The notes under the pieces are model-generated. The model was given only the letters and a program-made list of their open reading frames with translations. It had not been told where the DNA came from and made no database searches. The position numbers and the translations under genes were made by a program. A stretch of DNA of 64,000 nucleotides from Anadara kagoshimensis (taxonomy: Eukaryota > Mollusca > Bivalvia > Arcoida > Arcidae): assembly GCA_021292105.1 (NCBI GenBank), contig CM037870.1, forward strand, positions 17,725,087-17,789,086, written 5' to 3'. Positions 22,415 through 34,200 of the stretch are shown piece after piece (positions within the stretch are counted from its first letter, which is position 1; each line of letters starts with the position of its first letter).

Positions 22415-23580
22415 TAATTTGTTTCTTTAGAGACAACCATAGATTTTTTATGGTTCTGAATTCTTGGACGACACAATAACACAATTGAAGAAAAGCTTTA
22501 AAAATGCAACTGAAAACTGTGAAATAATTTTATCACGATGTCGAATATTCAGTGTGGCTCTAAGAAAAATGTCATTTTCTGAGTTGGTAAGTTCATGGTT
22601 GTGTTAAGTTTGTAATATGCATGACTGTTTACTATTCCGTAAAGATCTAGCTGTCCATCAAAAATTGGTACACCACGAAAATTGATGATTTAAGAGTAAC
22701 AAGTGGATAAAACAAAGATGTTTGTGTTTCTCTTCCGACTTGCACCCAATTTTTTGGAAACTTTTTGCATCATTTTTCGGACCCGTCCAAATCAGCAATA
22801 TAACCTGATGATAAGTCAACATGTAGCAACGGTACCATATCAACAATATGATATTTGAATTGATTTATATCAGCAAAATCCAGAACAAAGTTATTGTGAT
22901 TGCATTTTTCGTGTTGTATTTTAATTTTGTTTTCGCTTATTTTGCGGTCGACATTTATCCTCGGAAAATAAAATACATTTTCCGTAAAACCGCAAAAATT
23001 AATCCCAGTGAAATGGTCAGAATTCTTACAGCCGCAGAAAATCAAACCCGCAAAAATATTTCAATACAGTATTGGAGAAAGGGGAATGAAAAAGAATGTT
23101 CCCAAAATCTATCAACTTCAAACTCGTGCTCTTGTTATACCTGTTAGGTTCAGATGTCGTTGGTGTAATAGCGCGCGATTAAGGATCATAAAGTCTCTTA
23201 ACGACAAGCCGAAACAGCTTCTAGTAAAAGAAAATTTGCTTCCCAAAGATCCTAGGTTTTCTCATTGCACTCTGTTGCCCTCCAATACCATTGAATTGAC
23301 TGCAAAAATGTAAGTAATATAATTTGACTAGGGCATAAAAAATTAATACTCCATACCACTGCATTCTATTTATGTTTATTTTATTAATTTTTTGGCATTT
23401 TAAATAAAAGAGAAAACGAATGACACCAGAAAAAACCACCCACATGTGACTCAGTTAAAGCATGTCAACGAACCAGAATAAATGGCTTAATATGTTTACA
23501 CAACCTGCAAAAAGAAACTGGATAACAGGAGCTTACAAACAAAGCCAATAAATAAACTAAAACTGTCTCTTGAGAGCTAA

Positions 23581-23803
23581 ATACCCCCGCCCCAACATTT
23601 AATGTCCTTTTACAACCCCACCTTTATGATATGACCTTGGTTCAAGGTCATGACACCTTTAATTTTGGACCATGAAGATAGATAATTCATGTGAAGTTTT
23701 ATGACAGTCGTCCAAAACAGCTGAGATATGGCCCGGACATGATTTTACACCGACAGACAGACATGGTGATTCCTATATACCCCCGACTAGTTTGCGGGGG
23801 TAT
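23581..23803. mobile_element. MITE with ATACCCCCGC / GCGGGGGTAT ends
   Basis: The outer ends are perfect 10-bp inverted repeats. The right end also forms its own hairpin (ataccccc...ggggtat across 23776-23803). The copy of the same flanking sequence at 24240-24466 lacks it, giving an empty-site comparison. The interior holds 'gaccttggttcaaggtca', itself an inverted repeat. Confidence 0.85.
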
Positions 23804-24007
23804 AATTAATAAATAAATTTTGCAATGGCAATTTCTCTGATAAGTATGACCTTCTTTTCATATTTACCGTTAGAATGCGAAAATCAATCCCCGCGAAATA
23901 ATTAGAGTTCTAAAAGCCGCGAAAAATAAGTACAGTTACATTATGCAAGTAATGGAGATAAAATGAAAAATCGGCATCAATTTCAAAATCGTGCGATTGT
24001 TACCCGT

Positions 24008-24185
24008 TGTGGCCAGGTGGTTTAAGGAACACTCATGACCACGCTTTTTGAAGCTTGGGACAGAGACAGTTTTACGGTTCGCTTATCAAAGGTTGGTGGT
24101 TTTTTTTAACACTCCGGTTTGCTCCACCATACCAGATCTAATGACTTCGATATTTAGTGAAGGAGTATTGACAAGGGCGTGAAAG
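24008..24185 (+). repeat. SINE-like repeat, family B
   Basis: 'gttgtggccaggtggtttaagg' has a tRNA-like 5' half; the 3' part 'accataccagatctaatgac' followed by 'ttcgatatttagtg' is shared with 26046-26225 ('acataccagaactaaaag', 'tttcgatattag'). Confidence 0.5.
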
Positions 24186-24783
24186 TTCATTACTGAATAA
24201 CCTGCATTTCACTTCATTTTTTATATTCAATATATTGAATTTTGGCATTTTAAATAAAAGAGAAAACGTATGACACCAGAAAAAACCACCAACATGTGAC
24301 TCAGTTAAAGCATGTCCACGAACCAGAATAAATGGCTTAATATGTTTACACAACCTGCAAAAAGAAACTGGATAACGGGAGCTTATAAATGATACTAATA
24401 AATAAATGAATAAATATATTTTGTAATGACAATTTCTCTGATAAGTATGACCTTGTTTTCAATCCAAAATTTTATAAATCGTAAAATAAAGCAGTTAGTT
24501 TAATTTCGGTTTAAACCCCTCCCCCGTTTTTCTAAAGACGGTTGTCCAGTGGTGTTTACCTTAAAGAAAAGATACAATTGTTAAAAAGTTTAAACGGGGA
24601 TTATGAGGTAAAACCCTCGATAGCCTTTGATGTTGTTTGGAGATTTGGGAGTCAAAATAAATTTTCTTGATAAAGAGTAGATTGGAGATTGAGACGTGGC
24701 AGTGTTGAGGCCAAAGAAAATCGGACATAAACACAGTTACTGCAGGTAAAACAATTGTATTTTTATTGCAATTAACAGGACAG

Positions 24784-24929
24784 GGCCTGGTTGCACGACG
24801 CTTAGAGTTAATTATCTCATGATTAAAGTACTTTTAAAAAAGTTTGTTTGATTAGTGCAACACTGATTTATTTGGTTAATTATGGTTTAATTAATGATTA
24901 ACTTTAATTAAACTATGTGCAACTGGGCT
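24784..24929. mobile_element. Short palindromic MITE, GCCTGGTTGCAC ends
   Basis: Left 'ggcctggttgcac' and right 'gtgcaactgggct' are inverted. The interior is built of inverted 'ttaattat/attaactttaatta' words. About 146 bp. Confidence 0.7.
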
Positions 24930-24948
24930 CAGATTAATATATAAATAG

Positions 24949-24949
24949 A

Positions 24950-24975
<26 letters not shown>
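24949..24975. repeat. (TTA)n microsatellite
   Basis: Nine or so perfect 'tta/att' triplets. Similar runs occur at about 45563-45586 and 59266-59300. Confidence 0.85.
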
Positions 24976-24980
<5 letters not shown>

Positions 24981-25692
24981 ATCATTTTTTTATGTTTTTG
25001 AAAATTATGGCTAAAGTGACTTTTTCCTCATACATGCACTCGAAGATTTTTTTCAGCAGTAACATAGTGGTTGGCAATCTGATTTCATCTCTCCGTTGTC
25101 GCGAGCTTAGATCCGTATTATTATTATTATTTGGTTTAAATATCTGTTGAAACGTACTAAAACGTCAACATTTTAGATTTGGAATTTTTGGAACTTGAAA
25201 GGTGTTCTCAAAGAAAACGCTGGCAAATTTCGATCATATATTATGCAATATTATTCAAAATTCAACAAAACACATATCTTTCCATGTTCAAATCTTAATC
25301 CATAAAGCAAAGAGAAAATTAAAATTGGCAAATTAAGTTAATTAAACACATTTTTGCTTGAAAGATATATTAAAATTTTACAAAGTTAAATCTACTAGAA
25401 TAGCCATGCATACAGCGTTTCTGTGAAGTGTGTTTTTGTTAATTCTTATTTTGACTTCTCGGTCTCTATAAAGGAACTTCGGTACATAAAAAGTCAAATA
25501 ATGTTTAAAATAAAACGACCATCAGTTGGGATGTTGTGGAAATATTTAGTTTTACAATATCCAGTTTTTGTGTTTCAAAGAACAGATTTAAAACTAAAGC
25601 TTATAGTTTACAGTGACTCGACAATGTTTTATACGATATGTAGATTTGTAGCCGACTAGCATGTTCTGGACATGTTCTTTTTTACTCTCAGA

Positions 25693-26028
25693 AGATGTTA
25701 ACCACTGCGGTAGGTCAGTTGGTAGAGTGCTCGCTCCGTAAGTAAGAGGTCGTGGGTTCGAACCTTGACCGGGTCTGACGAAAGACTTGAAAGTGGAAAG
25801 TGACTGTTCTTTCGCCAAGCACTCAGCATTACGATATGAAGTCACGATTCTTTCGGATGGGGACTTAAAATAAACGAAGTACCGTGTCACGATGGGCTTG
25901 GCACGATAAAGAACCCTTCTGTATAATCAAAGGCAAAATTTCTGCACCTTCGCGTATAGCTGGCGACGTCTCAATATTAGTGAAATATTCTTGACTGGTA
26001 CGTTAAACACTATTACTCAACTCAACTC
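25693..26028 (+). repeat. tRNA-derived SINE, near-complete copy
   Basis: Best copy of the family in this window. The tRNA-like head carries box A (taggtcagttggtagagtgc) and box B (gggttcgaacc), as expected for a pol III internal promoter. The body follows with 'gaaagacttgaaagtgg', 'tcgccaagcactcagcatt', 'cgtgtcacgatgggcttggc', 'ctgcaccttcgcgtatagct' and the end 'ttcttgactggtacgttaaa'. It is closed by 'ctcaactcaac', which also ends other copies. Confidence 0.88.
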
Positions 26029-26045
26029 TTAGAATGTGTTAACAC

Positions 26046-26225
26046 ATGCTTCATAATTGTATTGAGCTTCGGTTGCCTAGTGGTTCTAAGCACCGACTTA
26101 CGGATCAAAGTCTTACTAGAAACAGGTACTAGGGTAAGAAAGGCTGTATGTTGTTTCTACGCGTCTACAGTTTCTTCCAACATACCAGAACTAAAAGTTT
26201 CGATATTAGTTAATTTTTACTGTTA
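26046..26225 (+). repeat. SINE-like repeat, family B, second copy
   Basis: 'ggttgcctagtggttctaag' and 'caccgactta' form a tRNA-like head; the tail 'acataccagaactaaaag' parallels 24008-24185. It directly follows the SINE at 25693-26028. Confidence 0.45.
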
Positions 26226-26392
26226 CTGCTTAAAACACAATTACTCCACTCCATATATTTATTTGCTGCATTCATTATGAAATTCAGTATGAATATTTTA
26301 GTCGGGGAATTTTCGTGAGAATCATCATTTGAAGATAATTTTTATACTTTTATTTTCGCGTTATCAGTAGATGGTCAGTGCAAATCCAAGTA

Positions 26393-26575
26393 CAGTCCAA
26401 TCTGCCTTTATAGACCACCTCCATATAAGAACCACCTGCTTATAAAAACCAGTGAAATTTTATCCCAATTGTTCTTTATTCATATTATTTGAACCTGTAT
26501 ATTAAGGCCACCTGTCCATAATTAAAGCCACTTTCACTTGTTCCCTTAGGTGTCCTTTATTGACTGGTTTGACTG
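26393..26575. mobile_element. MITE, CAGTC...CTG ends with TA duplication
   Basis: 'ta-cagtccaatctgcc' and 'tgactggtttgactg-ta' are inverted ends flanked by TA. Interior 'agaccacctccatataag' and 'ggccacctgtccata' words match the repeats at 10870-11362 and 18209-18368. Confidence 0.75.
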
Positions 26576-26909
26576 TAAATGATACCAATACAAAGTATTA
26601 ACGAACGTTTTATTTTCGCGTGTTTTCATTCACGCCAAAATTCTCTGTATTAATAGGATATCTGATAGACACACGGAAATGCAACTGTTTGGCATAAACA
26701 ATGTTGATGCATATTTCTAAACGTAAAATTTAAGTTCAATTAAAGAAAATCATTAGATTGCTCTCTACTTCAGAAATACTAATATTTACAATAGTTATAA
26801 AATAATTTTATTGCCGTCTCCCATTTTCCATGTTAATTTGAAATCAATTTTGAAATGCGCTGTTGGTGCACCTGCTCATAGAAATGGGTCGTCTCCAGCA
26901 TTGACCATC

Positions 26910-26926
26910 TGACGTCATCACGTCAG
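26910..26926. promoter_or_regulatory. CRE-type palindrome TGACGTCA plus second half-site
   Basis: TGACGTCA at 26910-26917 is followed at once by 'tcacgtcag' and 'cgcgtg' in a small CpG-rich patch unlike its AT-rich surroundings. CREB/ATF proteins bind this palindrome. It lies 1.3 kb before the CAP gene start codon, and a spliced 5' leader is likely there (acceptor-like 'tttttacag' ends at about 28203). Promoter function is inference. Confidence 0.35.
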
Positions 26927-28216
26927 CGCGTGAAGAAGTGTCACTTTATTGAAGCAAAGGTATTGCGATTGTAAATATTTGAAAAAAAGTTAAAAATTGC
27001 CATTTTGTTTTCGCTCTAAATGTATAATTTGAACTTACCAATGTTATTCAAAAATGTTAATTTTATTTTTACAATGATCATTGAACATTTTCTTCAAAAA
27101 TATGGGCAATCTTTTGTTATTTACACTTTCTACTAGTTTAAGAAAATTATCAATGTCGGTAAAGAACATCAAAATTAACTCATGCCTCTAGTAATATCGT
27201 TCTCAGCTTATTTTTTTCTCCCTAGTCATAATTGTCAGTCTATGGCAATAAAAAAAGTCAAAATTTATTTTCATTAACCTTCATTTACCATTGACTGTTA
27301 CTAGAGAGATCTCATTATTCAAAATTGTTAGTTTAGTAAGAATGTCAGTTCATTTAGATATGCAATTTTTATCAATTTATTGCCTTGATTCCAAAATAGT
27401 CTAGGAACCAAAACTCATTTAAAGTCGGCTATTCAATTACATTTTCTTCAAAAACGTTTAATTTTAAACTCCCACGCCGATGCACTTTTATTCATGGTAA
27501 ATGATTAACACAATTCATTTATTTTAAACAAGACATGTACCCATTGATTTTTTCTGATTTTTAAATTTTTTTTAATACTTTTTGTTATTTTTGATATTGG
27601 ATTGATAATAATGTCATTTGTCATTTTTAATCATTGAACCCGTTTGCAATATTAAAATGAATCATGGCAACAGTATGATGCTGTTTCTGCATAACGCGTG
27701 GAGTTAGAACAAAGAATTTACCAACTCGTGCATAAAAAACCCACACAAAACAAATAACATCAGTTAGAGGCATTCAAAATTGAAAAAAATATAAATAGAT
27801 ATAAATAAACACCGACCATTATTCACACCATTCTGTAGCAATTCTGTTCGGCTATTATGTAGTAAGTATGGTCTATCACTACAAAACACAATAGTTTTTC
27901 GAAACAAATATGTCTTGGCTGGCCCATGGCAATACAAGTAAATGGCGCGTATTAGGATTATAATACTTACGATAGACATTTTTTTTCACCTATCACCAAG
28001 TACTGATGCTGGCCAAAAAATGAATTCATCTCCGCACCATAAGTTCGTCCGATTTTAATGAGCTTAGAATTGCAACGTTTGGCATGTCATGTAACAAATG
28101 CCTTTATTAGGCATTGTTCTCACGAGTCATTGGAAGTGCCATACGGGCACACTCGGTTTTGTTTTTAATTCTTTTTGTATTTATTGTTTCCTTTTTTTTA
28201 CAGTTGGCACCTAAAC

Positions 28217-31200
28217 ATGAAGCTGGCATTATCTTTTGGATTGTTCCTTCTTGCGTCGTTGATTCCGGATAAAGGTAAGACAACTCTTACAACTCCCTGT
28301 CTCTGATCTGGTCCAAATTTCGCAATGATTCCTTAATTAAGATTTCCCTAACTTTAAGCTTGGCAAATTTGATATCTTAACAATTTTGCAAATTGTCAAA
28401 CTATCCATGAATTAAGGGTGTCATTTTGGAAAATACTTCAAACGAACAACATCTGCATTAAGTTTCGTCAAAAATATACACCTATAGTTCCAACAGATAT
28501 TGCCCTGGACCTTTAATGTTCATTTCTTATTGTTTAAAGGACTTTCACTCTGGTGTCTGGCAAATTCGAAATTTTAATAATTTTGCGAATCGTTAAGATA
28601 TTCATGAAGTTAGGGTGTCATTTTGAAGATCACTTCAAACTTACAACATCTGCATCAAATTTCGTCAAAAATGTACATCCATAGTTCGAACAGGTATTGC
28701 CAAAATAAGCCTGAACTTTTAACTGTCATTTCCTATTGTTGAAGGTTTCCGATTTGTATGTTGTTCGGTTAGGGCAATTACAATTATCGCCCCTTTGCCC
28801 AAAGACGCGAAAACGCAAAGGAACGAAGGGGCAAAGAATTCCAATTTCTAAAGACAATTGATGGTGTTCATATAATGCTTTACTGTATTTAAAATAAAGA
28901 GAATCTTAAATTGTGTATTTTTTAATTAAAAAAATACAAATAATGACTAAAAAGCGCAAAGATAAATCCTAAAACCGTGCACTTAATGCTATTTATTACA
29001 AAATGTAATTAACGACAATGTATTTTTATGTCATAGGGTTTGCTGCAGAGGACATTCCCGTAAGTATTTGCAAGAAATTGGCTTCAGTTTCACAATCATT
29101 AATCTTAATTAGGATTTTTCTTAACTTAAATTTAGCAAATTTGAAAACTTAATAATTTTGTTAATTTATAAGATATTGGAAATTTGAGGCAATAGTTTTG
29201 TCACAAATATTAAATCGCAGTTTCGTAACTATTGTCAAAATTTGCTTAATATAATTTAAGTTCGGGAAAATCTTATTCAAGAAATGATTGTGATATTGGG
29301 CCAAGATACTAAAGTACTCTGGTATATATGTTGTTGAAACGTGCTTTCAAAAGCTTCATGATAAACAAGAACTGGTCAAAATATCAATGGAACATTTTGA
29401 GAGACGATGGGTCATACAGGTTGACACGACGTTTATATTTCTGCTGTTCTTTTTCATGTTTGGTTTCTTTCATTTGTTATTGTATCAAGAATTTTATAAG
29501 CGCATATTGAATATTTTGAATATATACTAATATATTTTAAGCCTAGGCTTATTAAGGCCCTCAAAAAGTTTTATGGACGTCATCACAGTATTCCTGATAA
29601 ATATGATGTGTTATCCTTTAAATATTTTTCGGCCCATAGTTGCATGTTCGTTTTGTTCTCAAATATTGATTACACATGGTGCGAGTGTATCTTGCTAAAC
29701 AGGAGGTACTTACCCTTCTGTAACACTCAGTCTTACTTCCATTAAGGAGGTTCACGGTTTTACTTACTAAAATGTCACTTTTCAAGTTTTTACCTTTGTT
29801 TTTGGGATTGTGATTTGGAAATGGGCCGTTATGCTCATGTTTGAATAATATAACATTAAACACTTAGCGTATTTTGTATTACTGGTATATATTTCTTTTT
29901 CCGTAGCATGGAACCGTATCCAAATCTGGAGTAAGTGATATCGAGAAACAGAAGATCCAGGATTTACACAATGCCTTTAGACGTGTTGTAGCTGTGAATG
30001 CCACAAACATGATGAAACTTGTAAGTTTTAAGTGTGTATAAGGTGACTGACCACCAGTTATCTCCACTTCTTCCCACCACAGCCCATCTACTACAGTACA
30101 AACCAGTCGAAAGTTTAACACTTGGTTAACAAAAAGGCGTCAAAGTTTAGCTGTCGTTTGGCTGAGATATGCATATCTAGTTGACGAAATGCTCTGAGAG
30201 ATAGATAATAACTTTCCAAAATCTGACGAGATCTAGCTAACTAAGGGTCGAGATAATAATGAGTTGCCGATTCGGAAATAGTGTTAAACTTTCGTCAAGT
30301 CTGTACTGTATGTATAGTCTTTCTGGCTGATCCTCTCCAAGTTTTATGTGATCACCCCACTTAGTTTTTCATTCTTCTGGCCCCTTCGATAAAACGCTGA
30401 CACGGAGTATTGTTCGTGTTCTGTATGACTACGTACAAGTTACCTGCTGATACTTCTATGCTTTGCACTCATGTATTAGTCTCCCAGTCAAAAAAGCGTT
30501 TACGGATAACAACTACGTGTACCACAGTATTTCTGGCTGATCCTCTCTAAGTTGTATATGATCACTGCCACTTGGTTTTTCATTTTACTGGCCTCTTCAA
30601 TAAAACGCTGACATGAAAGTTCGTGTGCTGTATGACTACGCATGTTAACTGGTGATACATTCTGTGCTTTGCACTCTAATAATTAGTCTCTTATATTCTA
30701 AAGCGCGCGTTTACGGATAACATCACCTCTCGTTGCTAGTTTTGAATCCCACTCGAGGTAGTTTTTTTTGCTGAAAAGTTCACCAGTACACCTGCCGAAG
30801 GCCGATTGTTTTTCTCGGGCAATACGATTTCCTCTACTTCTACCATTTCTGAACTGACCGCCGTAAAGTACTTTGATACTGACATTGTTTCCGTCACCAT
30901 GTGATACGGATTACGTCAACAATTAGATAATAAATTACAGGTATGGGATGATGACATCGCCAAAGCAGCACAACGTCACGCAGAAAAGTGTAGTACCGAT
31001 CACGATGGCCTTGCCAACAGATGGACATCAGGTAAGAAGATAATCTTTATTTATCTTATATTTGGCTAATCTTATCTCTTGGAGGGAGTTGAGTTGAGTA
31101 GTGGTGTTTACCGTCCCAGTCAAGAAATTTTCACTTATATCGCGACGTCGCCAGCTATAGGCGAAGGTGCAGAAATTTTTGTCTGTGCGTTGCGCTTATG

Positions 31201-34200
31201 GCATTGTACAGCAGGGATCTTTTTCCTGCCACGCTTACCGTCCCACGAGACCTCGTTTACGATAAGTTCCCAACCGAAAGAACCGTAACTTTCATTTCGC
31301 AATGCCGAGTGCTTGGAGAAAGAACAGTCACTACCCACTTTCAAGTCTTTGGCCAGACCTGGTCGGGTCTCGAGCCCATGACCTACCACTTACGGAACGA
31401 GCACTCTCCCAACTGAGCTACCGCAGTGAATATCATTGGATGGGCGTCTTATTACTTTCATCAAAGACTTGCAAATGAACATCATAAATTGGAGATGGAA
31501 GGCTTTTGGAAATGATTAAGCACGATTCTTGTCCATCAAACATTTTTAGAGCGTTGTGTTTCATCAACATCGGCGCCCTGTTAATTGGACTTAAGTGTGC
31601 GACCACGAGCCAAATCGCTTTCGAAACTCGAAACTGATGATATTTCGAAAACGTGTCATTCACTTCCTGAAAGTACATCGATTTTCTTCCACTTTCCTAG
31701 AAGTGACCACTTATTCAGTGAACACGAAGTTAAGACTACCTTCATATGTAAATAACAGTTACTGCCCGAATCGGAATCCCAAAAACAGCATATACATTTA
31801 GGAAACTTTTGATTTAAGCTTAACTCGTGGGCTTCAACAAGAAAGTGAGGCCGGGTGCTCCAAAAGGTAAGTACTCATACCTCTGGTCGAACTAGCTATA
31901 TCATCATAAATTAATTTATATCTTTTTCCAGCATTACCAGGAGTTTATATCGGCCAGAATATGTGTGTTGGTAAAAACAGCTGGGAAACATGTATCCGTG
32001 CATGGGTAGACGAAAAGGCGGATTTCAGCTATGGATTCGGCTCAAAAACACCGGACTTCCACAAAATTGGCCATTTCACACAGGTAATGGCGAAATCATT
32101 TAGTCATAGATTATGTAGTTTTGACTAAAGTAATAACGATGTTATCGGTTAATATTTAATCCTTATTTCACTACGGTAGTTCAGATGGTAGAATGCATAC
32201 TCCATATTTGAAAGGCCCGGGTTCGAGTCCTGATCGTATCTGAACAAGTGTGACAATCTTTTCTGACTGATCTTTGGCAAACACTCGACATTTAAAATTG
32301 AAAGTCATGAGTCTTTTGGAAATATATACTGTCATATGCATTTGTAATCAAAATTCCGAAAATGCGTGAATTAAAATATTTCATGAAAAGGTATCACCAT
32401 TGTTGCATACTAATCTAGCAAAAATGTTCTTATTAAAATGACAAAGCTTTCAAAGGAGTTGACTCAACTAATAATTCTAAAAGCGTCTTTAAAATATTGT
32501 TGAATTAAACTACAATTTGAACATATAAACTACACTATTGTAATTTCTTAACGATGTTAAAGATGAAGTGAGAATATTTTTCAATGCATTCTTTCTTTTA
32601 CTAAACGATTATACTTTGATCTGTGATACTAACTAACACTCAACTTCACAACACCTATTGTTTGTTCTCAAAGTTGATGAACTGGCATTCTTCAAGAATT
32701 GGCTGTGGTTATGCTGAATGTAGTGACACCGTGGATAAGACATTCTTCGTGTGTAATTACGGATACGGGTAAGTAGAAAAAGGAGTGATAATGAAAATAG
32801 GAAACACATCAATCATCCATGTTCAAGTCACAATCCCAAAACAACGTGAATACCTGAACTTCCACGAGGGAAGTGAGGCCAGATTCTCCAGAATGTTAAG
32901 CATCTCCTGTTTAATCTGTAAAAATTAACAGAAAAACTTTTTGACATTTTGATATTTAAAAATCATTTAAAAACAATTGTGATAACCATCCCATTCTTGT
33001 ATTCATATTAATCAAGAATAGCTCACCGAAGTTCCGAAAGCATATCCATGATTAATTTTCATTCATGTATTCTCACTTTTAAATAATTTATTCTATTTCC
33101 GTTTAATATTTCAGACAATACTATCATGATATTCACTCACCATGGAAAACTGGAAGTAGCTGTGCCGACTGCCCTCAAAACTGTGATAAAAGACTCTGTG
33201 GTAACTAAAACATATACTTCACAACAGCCAAATCAACAAAAAACACAACACAACGCATGCACAAGTAATGATAAGGATCAAGCAAGACAAAACAAGAAAA
33301 GACAAACACCATTAATGCAATATACATAAGTTAAATATTCCAAACTATCTGAATAAAAAACGAACACATCAGTCGATGTCCAAATCATAATCCCAAAAGC
33401 AAACTAATTTTAGAACTTGCAATGAAGCTAACACTTCAATTTTCACAATGTATGCAAGACCAGGTGCTCTGGAAGGGTAAGCACCTTCTGTCTAGTTAAC
33501 TGAAACATTTATTAATTTTATTGCAGTAGAGTGCATAGAGCTTTTGAATTTGCTTTTTTACTTCAGATTGTGGTGGAAAGATTTGTAAGAACTATGGAAT
33601 GATCGACTTGAAGACGTGTACTTGTAACTGTTTGCCTCATTATTCAGGAAGTCAATGTGAAACACGTATGTATTATTTAATTATTTCTAGACTGTTTTAT
33701 CAGTAATTATTCTTCAAGAGAAAATAAAAGAAAAAGTAAACTTTATGAAAAAATAGTTTAGCAGAACGTATCACAAATTAGAGATCAAAGCTTTCATCAC
33801 CTACGACTTGATTACAGATGCTCAGCTGGTATGTCATGGTAAAGTCTCAAATATGGCATATATGCCGTGTATTACAAACCTAGCCGTCCTCAATACTGCA
33901 ACTTGAGCGATATTATAAAAGGATTAGTAATTTACTTCACGTCATCTATGTAACTGTATTACTACAGTTCCTTTTTTTTTTAAAAATCATTTGTCACTGG
34001 AGTTCGGTGAAAAAAAATAATCAACTGACCATCCAACCATTGCGCGATTCTTAAAGACCTTTCAGTTTCGTTTATTGTCTTGATTCATGCGTGATAAGAA
34101 AGTGTTTTGAAATTTGAAGTCGGAAAGGAAACTGGACGCCAAGTGATCCATTATACGTTTTATGTTCTTTAACTCAGCATCATCATGTTCTCACTGGTCA

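Larger units (their letters stand above)
23395..24466. repeat. Direct duplication with a MITE inserted in the first copy
   Basis: 23395-23562 and 24240-24410 are nearly identical ('ggcattttaaataaaagaga', 'gtgactcagttaaagcatgt', 'ggcttaatatgtttacacaa', 'aaactggataac'). The second copy runs straight on into 'tttctctgataagtatgacc', but in the first that part resumes only at about 23810 after the MITE at 23581-23803. Between the two copies lie a diverged 'ccgcgaaa' repeat and a SINE-like segment (24008-24185). Confidence 0.85.

Noticed and set aside
22848..23313. Overlapping open frames of about 100 codons
   Set aside because: They lie in a dispersed 'ccgcaaaaat'-rich repeat that recurs in degenerate form near 23880; no domain signal.
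25700..25775. Functional tRNA gene
   Set aside because: Box A and B are present, but the acceptor stem does not pair and the SINE body follows directly; it is a SINE head.
31079..31416. Open frames on both strands in CAP intron 4
   Set aside because: Entirely within a reversed SINE.
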